14,178 nucleotides of DNA from JAPLXD01 sp041662765. Lineage in GTDB: Bacteria > Patescibacteriota > Minisyncoccia > Moranbacterales > UBA11712. Positions within the stretch are counted from its first letter, which is position 1. Each line of letters begins with the position of its first letter. The notes beneath the pieces were generated by a model. That model made no database searches, had not been told where the DNA came from, and was given only the letters and a program-made list of their open reading frames with translations. Made by a program: the position numbers and the translations under genes. The stretch covers positions 1 to 14,178 of the forward strand of contig JBAZRT010000020.1 of the NCBI GenBank assembly GCA_041662765.1, in the 5' to 3' direction. Of this stretch, positions 5,692 through 12,609 are shown piece by piece.

Positions 5692-6753
5692 ATGAAAAAT
5701 CAACTTGATGCAATCAAAAATGAATACAATGAGCTGAAGACCGAGCTGGAAAAGCCCGCGATTGTTTCTAATTCCGAAAAAATGAAAGTGATCGGGAAAA
5801 GAATGGCGGAACTGGAAGAAACAATTTCGAAAATTGCTGAGTTTGAAAAGATCGAGAAAGACATGCGCGAAAACGCTGAGATCGTGAATAGCGAAACTGA
5901 AGCGGAAATCAAAGAAATGGCAATGGATGAAAATGTGAAGTTGTCGAAAAAAAAGGAAAAGGCGGAAGAAGATCTCAAAAGAATGATTGTGCCAAAAGAC
6001 CCGCATGACAGCAAAAACGTGATCATTGAGATACGCGCGGGAGCGGGCGGAGACGAGTCGGCGCTTTTTGCGGCCCAACTTTTGAAAATGTATTTGCGCT
6101 ATGCGGAAAAAAACAACTGGCGAGCCGGGATATTGAGCTCCAGTCCCAATTCCATCGGCGGTTTCAAAGAAGTTATCGCCAGCATTGAAGGAAAAAACGT
6201 ATTCGGCAGAATGAAATACGAATCGGGCGTGCATCGCGTGCAAAGAGTTCCGGAAACGGAAAAATCGGGCCGAATTCATACTTCAACTGCAACGGTCGCC
6301 GTTCTTCCTGAAGCAGAAGAGGTGGACATTGAGATCAACCCCAAAGATTTGCGCATTGACACCTTTTGTTCTTCCGGACCGGGCGGACAAAGCGTGAACA
6401 CAACCTATAGCGCGGTGCGCATCATGCATATCCCGACAGGAACAATCGTATCTTGCCAGGACGAAAAATCCCAGATCAAAAACAAAGAAAAGGCTATGAA
6501 AGTTTTGCGTTCCCGCATTTTGGCGGAACAGGAAGAGAAAAGAATGAAAGAACTCGGCGCGGAAAGAAAAAGCCAGATCGGAACCGGCGACCGGTCGGAA
6601 AAGATCCGAACATACAATTTCCCGCAAGACCGGATCACTGATCATCGCATCAAAGAAAGCTGGAGCAATATCGGAGGAATTTTGGATGGAGACCTTGATA
6701 AGATACTCGACCCTCTGGAAGAAGAGGATCTGAAGAGAAAAATGTCAGCCTAA
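5692..6753 (+). CDS. prfA: Peptide chain release factor 1 (RF1)
   Basis: 353 residues from ATG 5692. The frame stays open back to a TTG at 5650, but that lies in the rpmE terminator, and the ATG gives the normal RF1 N-terminus. RF1 reads UAA and UAG and releases the peptide. The stop-codon recognition motif, P-x-T in RF1, appears as PET (187-189) within the conserved HRVQRVPETE; RF2 would have SPF. The catalytic GGQ is at 231-233 (SSGPGGQSVNT), where Gln233 is the methylation target of PrmC, encoded next. Length and C-terminus (RTYNFPQDRITDHRI) are family-typical (E. coli 360 residues). No Shine-Dalgarno is seen. 22 nt separate it from prmC. Confidence 0.96.
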   Translation: MKNQLDAIKNEYNELKTELEKPAIVSNSEKMKVIGKRMAELEETISKIAEFEKIEKDMRENAEIVNSETEAEIKEMAMDENVKLSKKKEKAEEDLKRMIVPKDPHDSKNVIIEIRAGAGGDESALFAAQLLKMYLRYAEKNNWRAGILSSSPNSIGGFKEVIASIEGKNVFGRMKYESGVHRVQRVPETEKSGRIHTSTATVAVLPEAEEVDIEINPKDLRIDTFCSSGPGGQSVNTTYSAVRIMHIPTGTIVSCQDEKSQIKNKEKAMKVLRSRILAEQEEKRMKELGAERKSQIGTGDRSEKIRTYNFPQDRITDHRIKESWSNIGGILDGDLDKILDPLEEEDLKRKMSA

Positions 6754-6775
6754 TTTTCAATTTATCGTTTTTTCA

Positions 6776-7669
6776 ATGACCATACGGGATATTTTAAGAA
6801 AAAATTATTTAGAATATAAATTATCTCCTCTCGACGCGGGGATTCTTTTATCTTTGGCAGGAAATTTTTCGAAAGAATTTATTTTGGCGCATCCGGAAAA
6901 AAAATTGTCCGTTGTGCAGATAAAAAAAATGGATTCTTTCTGCGCGAGAAGAGCAAGCGGAGAACCAATTGCCTATATCGCCGGAAAAAAAGAATTTTTT
7001 GGATTGGAATTTCTGGTGAACAAGAATGTTTTAATTCCCCGGCCGGAAACGGAACTGCTGGTCGAAGGCGCTATCGAGAGAATAAAAAAATTCCCTGACA
7101 AGCTGGATATCATCGACATTGGTACCGGCAGCGGAAACATAATCATATCAATCGCAAAAAATATTCCGGAAAAAATTCGAAGAAACAAAGACTTTTATGC
7201 GATAGATATTTCGAAAGCATCTTTGCAAGTCGCGAAAAAAAATGCGGAAAAAAATAAAGTTGAGAAAAAAATAAAGTTTATTCAATCAGACATGCTGGAA
7301 TATTTTTTTCCGCCAAAGGCGGACCAGTCTCTGGTTGAGAAAAGAAAAACAAAACCTGAAAACGTTTTTATTATTGCAAATCTTCCGTATGTTTCTCCTG
7401 CGCTATATAGAAGAAATGAAAAGAACCTCAAATTCGAACCGAAGTCTGCTCTCCATAGCCGCAATAAGGGCTTGGCGCACTATGATAAAATGTTTCAGCA
7501 GCTGAGATCATCAATCACTGGCAAATGCTGTTTGCTTATTGAATTCAGCCCCGAGCAAAAGCCTGATATAGGCCGTATTTCCAAGAAATATTGGCCAAAA
7601 TCCAAGGTGAAATTTTCGATGGACCTGGCGAAAAAATGGCGTATGGCAGAAATAAGAATATCATCTTAA
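6776..7669 (+). CDS. prmC: Release factor glutamine methyltransferase
   Basis: 297 residues. PrmC methylates the GGQ glutamine of RF1 and RF2 using S-adenosylmethionine. The N-terminal helical domain is about 1-75. FFGLEFLVNKNVLIPRPETE-type sequence (74-93) leads into the methyltransferase fold, with the SAM loop DIGTGSGN (114-121), an acidic strand end (YAID, 141-144) and EPKSAL...KGLAHYDKMF (221-240), all conserved. The substrate-binding NPPY motif is instead NLPY (202-205): Asn, the second Pro and Tyr are kept. Placement directly after prfA is the classic arrangement and makes PrmC, not a DNA or 16S enzyme, the clear call. The 5' part is more A+T-rich than prfA. No Shine-Dalgarno is visible. 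Confidence 0.93.
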   Translation: MTIRDILRKNYLEYKLSPLDAGILLSLAGNFSKEFILAHPEKKLSVVQIKKMDSFCARRASGEPIAYIAGKKEFFGLEFLVNKNVLIPRPETELLVEGAIERIKKFPDKLDIIDIGTGSGNIIISIAKNIPEKIRRNKDFYAIDISKASLQVAKKNAEKNKVEKKIKFIQSDMLEYFFPPKADQSLVEKRKTKPENVFIIANLPYVSPALYRRNEKNLKFEPKSALHSRNKGLAHYDKMFQQLRSSITGKCCLLIEFSPEQKPDIGRISKKYWPKSKVKFSMDLAKKWRMAEIRISS

Positions 7670-7700
7670 TCATCTCTCTGCCGACAAAAAAAGAAAGAAA

Positions 7701-7738
7701 TGCAAAGGCGCCCAATGAGGTCTCCTTTTCTTATTGCA
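7701..7738. terminator. Candidate bidirectional terminator between prmC and the Lys-rich peptide gene
   Basis: Nested inverted repeats: TGCAA/TTGCA (7701-7705 with 7734-7738), then AAAGG/CCTTT (7704-7708 with 7724-7728) and CC/GG, with mismatched internal loops. T-rich DNA follows on both strands, fitting two convergent genes. Imperfect pairing keeps confidence low. Confidence 0.4.
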
Positions 7739-7757
7739 AAAAGAAAATTGATTCAAA

Positions 7758-7835
7758 CTATCTTTTCTTTTTTTTCTTTGCTACCTTTTTTTTCTTCACA
7801 ACTTTCTTTTTCTTTGCTACTTTTTTCTTTGCCAT
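7758..7835 (-). CDS. Ultra-short lysine-rich peptide (25 residues), unrecognised
   Basis: Reading the minus strand from ATG 7835 to TAG gives 25 residues: Met-Ala, then lysine blocks of 3, 4, 4 and 5 separated by VA, VV and VA, ending in Arg. Sixteen of 25 residues are Lys, with no acidic residue. The start is preceded by GGGAGGTGA (7842-7850), nine bases before the ATG, the best Shine-Dalgarno in this window. A TATAAT promoter lies about 80 nt upstream. Both AAA and AAG are used and the V/A spacing is regular, which argues for selection on the peptide and against a plain A-rich tract. A nucleic-acid or ribosome-binding role, like that of H1-like proteins or tiny basic ribosomal proteins such as bTHX, is a guess from charge only. 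No homologue is recognised. Confidence 0.6.
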   Translation of the reverse strand: MAKKKVAKKKKVVKKKKVAKKKKKR

Positions 7836-7912
7836 TGTGTTTCACCTCCCTTCAATTTTATTTTTTATTTTTTCTAAAAAATTATTTTCAATAACTTCGT
7901 AGAATTTATTTC

Positions 7913-7940
7913 ATTATATATCATTTTTTTTCAAATGCAA
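7913..7940 (-). promoter_or_regulatory. Promoter of the Lys-rich peptide gene
   Basis: TTGCAT (7935-7940), 16-bp spacer, perfect TATAAT (7913-7918) on the minus strand. An alternative -35, TTGACT (7940-7945), would need a 21-bp spacer. Predicted start about 7906, giving an A+T-rich leader of about 70 nt ending in the strong Shine-Dalgarno. Confidence 0.55.
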
Positions 7941-7950
7941 GTCAAAAAAG

Positions 7951-7959
7951 TTATCCACA
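7951..7959 (+). promoter_or_regulatory. Perfect DnaA-box consensus
   Basis: TTATCCACA, an exact match to the consensus DnaA box, lies between the stop of the PEGA gene and the promoter of the Lys-rich peptide gene, next to about 100 bp of very A+T-rich DNA. I found no second perfect box nearby. Binding by DnaA is inferred from the sequence alone, and one 9-mer can occur by chance. Confidence 0.35.
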
Positions 7960-7963
7960 GGGG

Positions 7964-9424
7964 CTAACCTCCGAAAAATCCCGGCTGCAACGGAATATTT
8001 AAATAGAAAAATTTTCTTTTTCCGTTGATCTCGTCAAGAAAATAAAAAATTCCATTCGCCGCGTCATATGAGCTTGTGAAATTTTCTGAATTGTATTCCA
8101 GGATGTCAAAAACGCTTCTATGATCGCGCTGATCAAGCTCTGCGATCTTCAATTTGTTCTGAGTACTGAAAAAAATGTGCTCATAGTCTCGATACCAGAA
8201 GACATTTTTGATCGGAGTTGAAAAACGAATGATTTGCTGCGTTTCATTTTCACTTCGGCGCGGCTGAACATCCCACACTCTGAGATACAAAACTTCGATT
8301 TCATTGTTGTTCCAGTATAAAATCTTCTTTCCATCATCCGAAAACTGCGCCCCCAAAACATCATCCCCTATTTTTCTCAGCGTTTCGGTCGTTGCATTGT
8401 TGTGGACAAAAAGTTGTCCTCTTTCGGAAATAACGACCTGGCGGTCATCATCATACACAATAAGACGCGACTGTTCGTTCGGATCAGAGAAAGGGATAGC
8501 CTCAACAGTCATCTGCTTTTCGCCTTTCCCATTAAGATCTGTCTTATATATAATATCGTTTTGTTTCAAAAAATAAATGTACTTTCCGGAAAGATCATAT
8601 GCTTTGACGTTTTCGGAAATAATCTCTGTGTCTTTTGTGCCCAAGCTGATCCGATAGAGATTTTTTTTCGAATCCTCCTTTGATACGGCTGTGAAATAGA
8701 TAGTTTCTTGATTGTCGGAACTCCAGCGAGCCCGATCAAGATCCGAGAGCGAGATCATTTCCGAGAGGAGCGCAGACGCTTGGACATTTTCGGAATCCAA
8801 AATAAGAAAATCCTTTTTGCCATTTGAGCGAACCGGAGCAATCAGCATTTGCTCATTGGAGTCCCATTCGGCGTTTTCCAGCAAATCAGTTGAAAAATCC
8901 AGTCCCGGTTTTGAAAAAATCAGCGTCGATTCGTTTTTCTTCATATCCAGCGACCAAATTTCAAGATTATCAGCGTTTTTTTTGAAATAAGCAACCTTTT
9001 TCCCGAAAGGAGAGGGAAAATATCTCTGAACATCTTCGGCGTTCAGCTCTTTTGGTGAATAATTTTTTTGCGGCAAGAAGACATTCCAAAACTCGGTAGA
9101 AACTCCGCTGTGAACTTCAATATTTTTTTCCCAATCTTTATATCCATCGGCGGTAACTTTGAGGTTGTAGGTTCCCGGCCTGAGTCCATTCAGGGTCGTG
9201 GAGTTGTTGATCATGCCAAGTCTTCCAGACGGTTGCAGCTGACCATTGAGAAAAACATTTATACTTGACGGAGTGGATTTCACGGTAATCGATCCGCTGT
9301 GTATAAAGATTCCCTGATATTGATTGAAGCGGTAGCCCTGCGAATAAAGAATTGCCACCGGGGTCGTAAAAAGAAAAAGAATGGCAAATACCCAAAAAAA
9401 CAAACGGCGATAAAAAGCGGCCAT
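7964..9424 (-). CDS. Membrane-anchored PEGA-domain protein with beta-propeller-like C-terminal part
   Basis: 486 residues from ATG 9424; the frame stays open back to 9550, but that extension crosses a terminator and the membrane helix fits the ATG. Residues 1-7 are basic and 8-28 form a hydrophobic signal anchor, so the rest is probably extracellular. Residues 45-118 are a PEGA domain: GSITVKSTPSSINVFLNG, then LRPGTYNLKVTADGYKDW, a surface-associated beta fold. Residues 125-486 contain repeated short strands (FGKKVAYFKK, EIWSLDM, DDGKKILYWNNNEIEVL, YEHIFFSTQNKLKI) as in TolB/WD40-type propellers. Likely a ligand- or wall-binding surface protein; the ligand is unknown. It follows the LysM-like gene but is separated by a terminator and a TATAAT ten bases before its ATG. 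Confidence 0.8.
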   Translation of the reverse strand: MAAFYRRLFFWVFAILFLFTTPVAILYSQGYRFNQYQGIFIHSGSITVKSTPSSINVFLNGQLQPSGRLGMINNSTTLNGLRPGTYNLKVTADGYKDWEKNIEVHSGVSTEFWNVFLPQKNYSPKELNAEDVQRYFPSPFGKKVAYFKKNADNLEIWSLDMKKNESTLIFSKPGLDFSTDLLENAEWDSNEQMLIAPVRSNGKKDFLILDSENVQASALLSEMISLSDLDRARWSSDNQETIYFTAVSKEDSKKNLYRISLGTKDTEIISENVKAYDLSGKYIYFLKQNDIIYKTDLNGKGEKQMTVEAIPFSDPNEQSRLIVYDDDRQVVISERGQLFVHNNATTETLRKIGDDVLGAQFSDDGKKILYWNNNEIEVLYLRVWDVQPRRSENETQQIIRFSTPIKNVFWYRDYEHIFFSTQNKLKIAELDQRDHRSVFDILEYNSENFTSSYDAANGIFYFLDEINGKRKFFYLNIPLQPGFFGG

Positions 9425-9434
9425 AATTTGAAAA

Positions 9435-9440
9435 ATTATA
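9435..9440 (-). promoter_or_regulatory. Candidate -10 box for the PEGA gene
   Basis: Perfect TATAAT on the minus strand, 10 nt before the ATG at 9424; transcription would start about 4 nt before the start codon, a nearly leaderless message. No clear -35. No Shine-Dalgarno is present, which agrees with leaderless initiation. Confidence 0.35.
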
Positions 9441-9508
9441 TTGGATTTATCAGCTTTATAGTAGAATATCTTTCTTCGTTTGTACACCCACGCACCCCCC
9501 TTAATACC

Positions 9509-9532
9509 AAAAAACCGGCAGTTGCCGATTTT
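9509..9532 (-). terminator. Intrinsic terminator after the LysM-like gene
   Basis: Minus-strand hairpin CGGC/GCCG with an AACT loop, extended by a T-G wobble and four A-T pairs, followed by six T. It lies 43 nt after the stop codon at 9575 and separates this gene from the PEGA gene. The other 150-bp gap sequence holds a C-rich stretch (9487-9500) and no gene. Confidence 0.8.
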
Positions 9533-9574
9533 CTGGTTAATATTATTCAAAAAGAACGATCTTTATTTCAAATT

Positions 9575-10225
9575 TTATTTCAGTCCAGGAACTCTCTGTG
9601 AGTATTGCTGCAAATTCTGAAGTTGTTTTTCGCTGAGTCCTTTGGACTTTTCAATCGCCTTAGCAATTGTATCTTTACTGAATTCCCTTGTATCGCCTAT
9701 TTTCAGACGGCCATCCTTTACTTGGCGACGGAGAAAATCTTCGATATAGATCTTTTGTTCCGCTGAAAGGCTCGAATCCGCATTTTTTTCCAGGTAGTTC
9801 GCCAAAGCTCTACGTGCGAGATTTGTACTTCCATCTCCCTTCGCGGCAGTTTCCACGAAAGAATTTTCTGTTTCCTGGCTTGTTTGAGGCGCTGCAGTCG
9901 GAGATTTTTCAGCCGGTTGTGTTTGCATCTGCGTTTCTTCCGAAACTTGCGTCTGATCGGTCGCACTTTCCGTATTGGCGCTTTCATTGTCTCCGCCGAT
10001 CACGCTGATCTTTCCTTCAGCATTTTGCTCGGTAGAAGCAACTTTGCTTGGGGTACTCGGAGCCTGCGCTCTTTTCGAATACGTATATATTCCCGCAGCA
10101 ATTACGACTACAATAACAACACTTACGATCATTCGCATGTTCTCTGTGAACCATGCTTTCATATTTTCCCTCCCTTCTTCTGAAGTCTCTTCTTGATCTT
10201 CAGGAGTAACGGGATCTTTTTCCAC
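9575..10225 (-). CDS. Single-pass membrane protein with LysM-like C-terminal domain
   Basis: 216 residues from GTG 10225, which has AAGGAAGGTG nine bases upstream. An ATG at 10162 (residue 22) has an even closer GGGAGGG site, so a 195-residue form is possible. Residues 1-29 are acidic and cytoplasmic by prediction, 30-49 a transmembrane helix, 50-122 a Ser/Thr/Gln/Pro-rich linker as in wall-spanning proteins. The C-terminal 123-216 begins ETAAKGDGSTNLARRALANYL, resembling the first strand and helix of LysM (KGD..T.IA), then has two or three further helices (SAEQKIYIEDFLRR; DTIAKAIEKSKGLSEKQLQNLQQY). I recall similar ends in Patescibacteria envelope proteins. Probable job: contacting peptidoglycan. 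It follows rpsI but has its own promoter. The domain call is moderate, the function inferred. Confidence 0.7.
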   Translation of the reverse strand: MEKDPVTPEDQEETSEEGRENMKAWFTENMRMIVSVVIVVVIAAGIYTYSKRAQAPSTPSKVASTEQNAEGKISVIGGDNESANTESATDQTQVSEETQMQTQPAEKSPTAAPQTSQETENSFVETAAKGDGSTNLARRALANYLEKNADSSLSAEQKIYIEDFLRRQVKDGRLKIGDTREFSKDTIAKAIEKSKGLSEKQLQNLQQYSQRVPGLK

Positions 10226-10274
10226 TTATTAATACACCTTCCTTTCTAGTTAATTTATTAATGTTCTTGAAACT

Positions 10275-10302
10275 ATAATATCAATTTTTTCGGCTATGTC
10301 AA
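10275..10302 (-). promoter_or_regulatory. Promoter of the LysM-like gene
   Basis: TTGACA (10297-10302), 16-bp spacer, TATTAT (10275-10280) on the minus strand, about 50 nt before the GTG start. The -35 lies 4 nt past the rpsI stop and no terminator separates them, so operon read-through may add to expression. Confidence 0.7.
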
Positions 10303-10306
10303 ATTT

Positions 10307-10771
10307 TTATCGTTTCGAGAATTGGGGGGCTCGGCGGGCTTTTTTCAGTCCGGCTTTTTTCCGTTCCACGATCCGGGCATCGCGAGTGAGATATCCCAGG
10401 TCCCGCAAGGGTTTCTTGAATGTTTCATCGATCAGCACCAAGGCCCTGGCGATACCCAGTCTGGAAGCTTCGGCTTGCCCTCTCATTCCGCCGCCTCTCA
10501 CAGCAACGGTGATCCTCGATATTTTCGGCGAAGCAACAGCCTTGAGAGGCGCAGCAACGATATCCTGAAGCTCAGCAAGGGGAAAATATTCTTTGTAATC
10601 CTTCTTATTGATCAGAAATTCCTGATTCGTCTCGTTTGCCGAAGCAAGAAATATTTTTGCCCCTGCAATAGAAAGTTTTCGCCGGCCAATACCCCGAAAA
10701 TACTTCCCGGTCGATTTGACCTTCTCCGGCGTTTTTTTTAGTTCTTTTTTCACGGATTTTTTGACGGGCAT
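10307..10771 (-). CDS. rpsI: 30S ribosomal protein S9
   Basis: 154 residues. The S9 core starts at about residue 23 (GKYFRGIGRRKLSIA) and includes VAVRGGGMRGQAEASRLGIARAL and the family-defining end KKARRAPQFSKR, whose terminal Lys-Arg reaches the P-site tRNA. About 20 extra Lys-rich residues precede the core compared with E. coli S9 (130 residues). It lies 12 nt after rplM, the universal L13-S9 pair, and closes the rpsM-to-rpsI operon. No Shine-Dalgarno is seen, only A+T-rich sequence, so the first in-frame ATG is taken as start. Confidence 0.96.
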   Translation of the reverse strand: MPVKKSVKKELKKTPEKVKSTGKYFRGIGRRKLSIAGAKIFLASANETNQEFLINKKDYKEYFPLAELQDIVAAPLKAVASPKISRITVAVRGGGMRGQAEASRLGIARALVLIDETFKKPLRDLGYLTRDARIVERKKAGLKKARRAPQFSKR

Positions 10772-10783
10772 AATATAAAATAT

Positions 10784-11224
10784 CTAGTTATTTTTTTTAT
10801 CAACGGTTGGCGCTGGAAGAACCTTTTCAGCTTCGATATTTGCGCCATAGTTCTCATCTTTGCAAATAAGCATTCTTTTCATCAAAAGGTCTCTCAATTT
10901 GTTCTTGGGAAGCATCCCGTAAACAGAGTTCCAAACAGCCTGGCGAGAATCTCTCTCGATGACATCCTTGAGTTTTCGAGAGGTTATACCTCCGGGATAG
11001 CCGGAATAAGTATGATAGGTCTTTTCGTCTTTTTTGCGGCCGCTCACTCTCAGTTTATCCGAGTTTATCACAATGACGTTGACGGCGCTCTCGACGTTCG
11101 GCGCGAAATCAGGCAGGTCTTTTCCCTGCAAAATAAAGGCGATCTTGGTAGCCATACGCCCCAGAACGAAGTCTTCACAATTGAAGAGATAATATTTTTT
11201 CACCGGCAAGGTTTTTTTGTTCAT
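10784..11224 (-). CDS. rplM: 50S ribosomal protein L13
   Basis: 146 residues; L13 is an early 23S rRNA assembly protein. Conserved segments: FVLGRMATKIAFILQGK (19-35), VIVINSDKLRVSGRK, YHTYSGYPGGITS and VYGMLPKNKLRDLLMKRM. Length matches the family (E. coli 142). Its ATG overlaps the TGA of rplQ by four bases (ATGA), so the two are probably translationally coupled. Paired with rpsI just downstream. The short charged tail after residue 130 is not conserved. Confidence 0.97.
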   Translation of the reverse strand: MNKKTLPVKKYYLFNCEDFVLGRMATKIAFILQGKDLPDFAPNVESAVNVIVINSDKLRVSGRKKDEKTYHTYSGYPGGITSRKLKDVIERDSRQAVWNSVYGMLPKNKLRDLLMKRMLICKDENYGANIEAEKVLPAPTVDKKNN

Positions 11225-11595
11225 GCTTTTTCTTTATCAGATTTTTTGCTTTCATCAATAATCTCAAGAATAGCCATTGGCGCGCTATCCGAGAGGCGCC
11301 GTCCTTTTTTGATAACTCTCAAATAACCGCTTTCTCTTGGAGCTGCGATCAAAGCAATGCCCCGAAGGGTTTTCAAATCGATGTTTTGCGGAAGCTTTAA
11401 TTTCAAATATCGCAGAGATTCAGGCTTCTTTGTCCGGCCAATGATCTTTTCCGCGATCATCTTCAATTCTTTCGCTTTGGCCAGCGTGGTTGTTATTCTT
11501 CTTTTCAAAAGCAAATCGCCAAGCATTATCTTGATCATGGCCTCTCTCTGCTTTTTCTCTCGGCTGAATTTTCGACCGGTTTTTTTGTGCTTCAT
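11221..11595 (-). CDS. rplQ: 50S ribosomal protein L17
   Basis: 124 residues, normal for L17 (116-130), which lines the peptide tunnel exit. Begins MKHKKTGRKFSREKKQREAM, the family signature, and continues LLKRRITTTLAKAKELKMIAEKII. It follows rpoA by 4 nt, the usual rpoA-rplQ order, and ends in TGA inside the rplM start. This is the only TGA stop found in the window, and shows UGA is a stop here, not a recoded glycine codon. The C-terminal 15 residues are Lys/Ser-rich and variable. Confidence 0.97.
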   Translation of the reverse strand: MKHKKTGRKFSREKKQREAMIKIMLGDLLLKRRITTTLAKAKELKMIAEKIIGRTKKPESLRYLKLKLPQNIDLKTLRGIALIAAPRESGYLRVIKKGRRLSDSAPMAILEIIDESKKSDKEKA

Positions 11596-11599
11596 GGGT

Positions 11600-12589
11600 T
11601 TATTGAGCCTTTAGGGTCAGGCCGAAATTACCGATTGCCTTTTTGATCTCCTTTATTCCCTTTTCGCCCATTCCATCAAGTTCCATCATCTGTTCTTCGC
11701 TAAGGGCGATCAAATCCGAAACTGTTTTCAATTTTCCTTTTTCGAGCACGTTCATTGTTCTCGTTGAAAGAGAAAGAGCTTCAATGCCAGTGTTCAATGA
11801 TTCTTCTTTGGCAAATTCTCTTTTTTCTTCGGAAGCTTCATCCGCTTTTTTCTTGTCTTCCACGGCTGTCCCGATTTCCGGCTGGACTTCCTCTTTTTGC
11901 TCGATCTCAAAATTATTGATATTTTCAAACTGTTCGACAATGAGCTTTACTGCTTTTTCGTAGGCTTCTTTGGGATCGATCGAACCATCCGTTTCGATTT
12001 CAAGAGTAATTTTGTCAAAGTCGGTTCTTTTTCCAACACGGGTGTTTTCAACGGAATAATTCACTCTTCGCACGGGGGTGAACACGGCATCAATCGCAAT
12101 AAGGCCAATTTCTTTTGTTTCCCTTATCTGTTGCTCCACAGGAACATAACCAAGTCCATTTTGAACTTCGATCTCCATCTCAACTTCTCCCTTTTTGTCC
12201 GTTATTGTGGCAATCAAAGCCTCCTTATTGATCACTTCCACATCGGAAGGGCACTGGATATCACCGGCAGTTATCTTTTTCAGCCCCTTTTCTTTGAGAG
12301 TCAATTTCACCGGTTCGTCTTTGTGCGAATGAAACCTTATTTTTTTGAGATTGAGGATTATTTGAATCGCGTCTTCCAGGACACCAGGAATAGTCGAATA
12401 TTCGTGTGAAATTCCTTTTATTTTCACTGAGGTCGCCGCCGTACCCGGAAGCGAAGAAAGGAGCACTCGGCGAAGAGTGTTGCCAAGAGTCGTGCCATAT
12501 CCGGGATAGCATCCATCGATCTCGATCTTTCCGATGTTTTTTTCAATTTGGATATATTTAGGATGCGAAGACAGCGTTATTTTTTGCAT
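11600..12589 (-). CDS. rpoA: DNA-directed RNA polymerase subunit alpha
   Basis: 329 residues, same length as E. coli alpha. The N-terminal dimerisation and assembly domain (1-228) has GYGTTLGNTLRRVLLSSLPG (30-49) and NTRVGKRTDFDKITLEIETDG (182-202). A charged Glu/Lys linker of about 40 residues (230-268) leads to the C-terminal domain (269-329), with LSTRTMNVL and DGMGEKGIKEIKKAI. Arg277, Asn280, Gly308 and Lys310 line up with E. coli R265, N268, G296 and K298, which bind UP-element DNA, so UP elements are likely usable in this organism. It lies in the usual place after rpsD and before rplQ. 20 nt follow the rpsD stop, with no Shine-Dalgarno. Confidence 0.98.
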   Translation of the reverse strand: MQKITLSSHPKYIQIEKNIGKIEIDGCYPGYGTTLGNTLRRVLLSSLPGTAATSVKIKGISHEYSTIPGVLEDAIQIILNLKKIRFHSHKDEPVKLTLKEKGLKKITAGDIQCPSDVEVINKEALIATITDKKGEVEMEIEVQNGLGYVPVEQQIRETKEIGLIAIDAVFTPVRRVNYSVENTRVGKRTDFDKITLEIETDGSIDPKEAYEKAVKLIVEQFENINNFEIEQKEEVQPEIGTAVEDKKKADEASEEKREFAKEESLNTGIEALSLSTRTMNVLEKGKLKTVSDLIALSEEQMMELDGMGEKGIKEIKKAIGNFGLTLKAQ

Positions 12590-12609
12590 TTTTTTAAATT
12601 AAAATTTAT

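Noticed and set aside
5635..6279. A 214-codon open frame on the minus strand opposite prfA
   Set aside because: Antisense to the conserved RF1 core and running through the rpmE terminator; low-quality Phe/His-rich translation.
7591..7902. A 103-codon plus-strand frame after prmC, rich in Phe
   Set aside because: It is the antisense of the lysine-rich region; the minus-strand reading has an excellent Shine-Dalgarno and a promoter, this one has neither.
7855..7960. Replication origin at the DnaA box and A+T-rich stretch
   Set aside because: Only one perfect box, no box cluster, and dnaA, dnaN, rpmH or parA are absent; kept only as a possible regulatory site.
9425..9550. Longer N-terminus for the PEGA protein
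   Set aside because: The extension crosses a strong terminator and would put 42 unrelated residues before the signal anchor.
11221..11224. UGA recoded as glycine (as in Gracilibacteria and SR1)
   Set aside because: The UGA ends L17 at its normal length and overlaps the L13 start; the standard code fits every gene.
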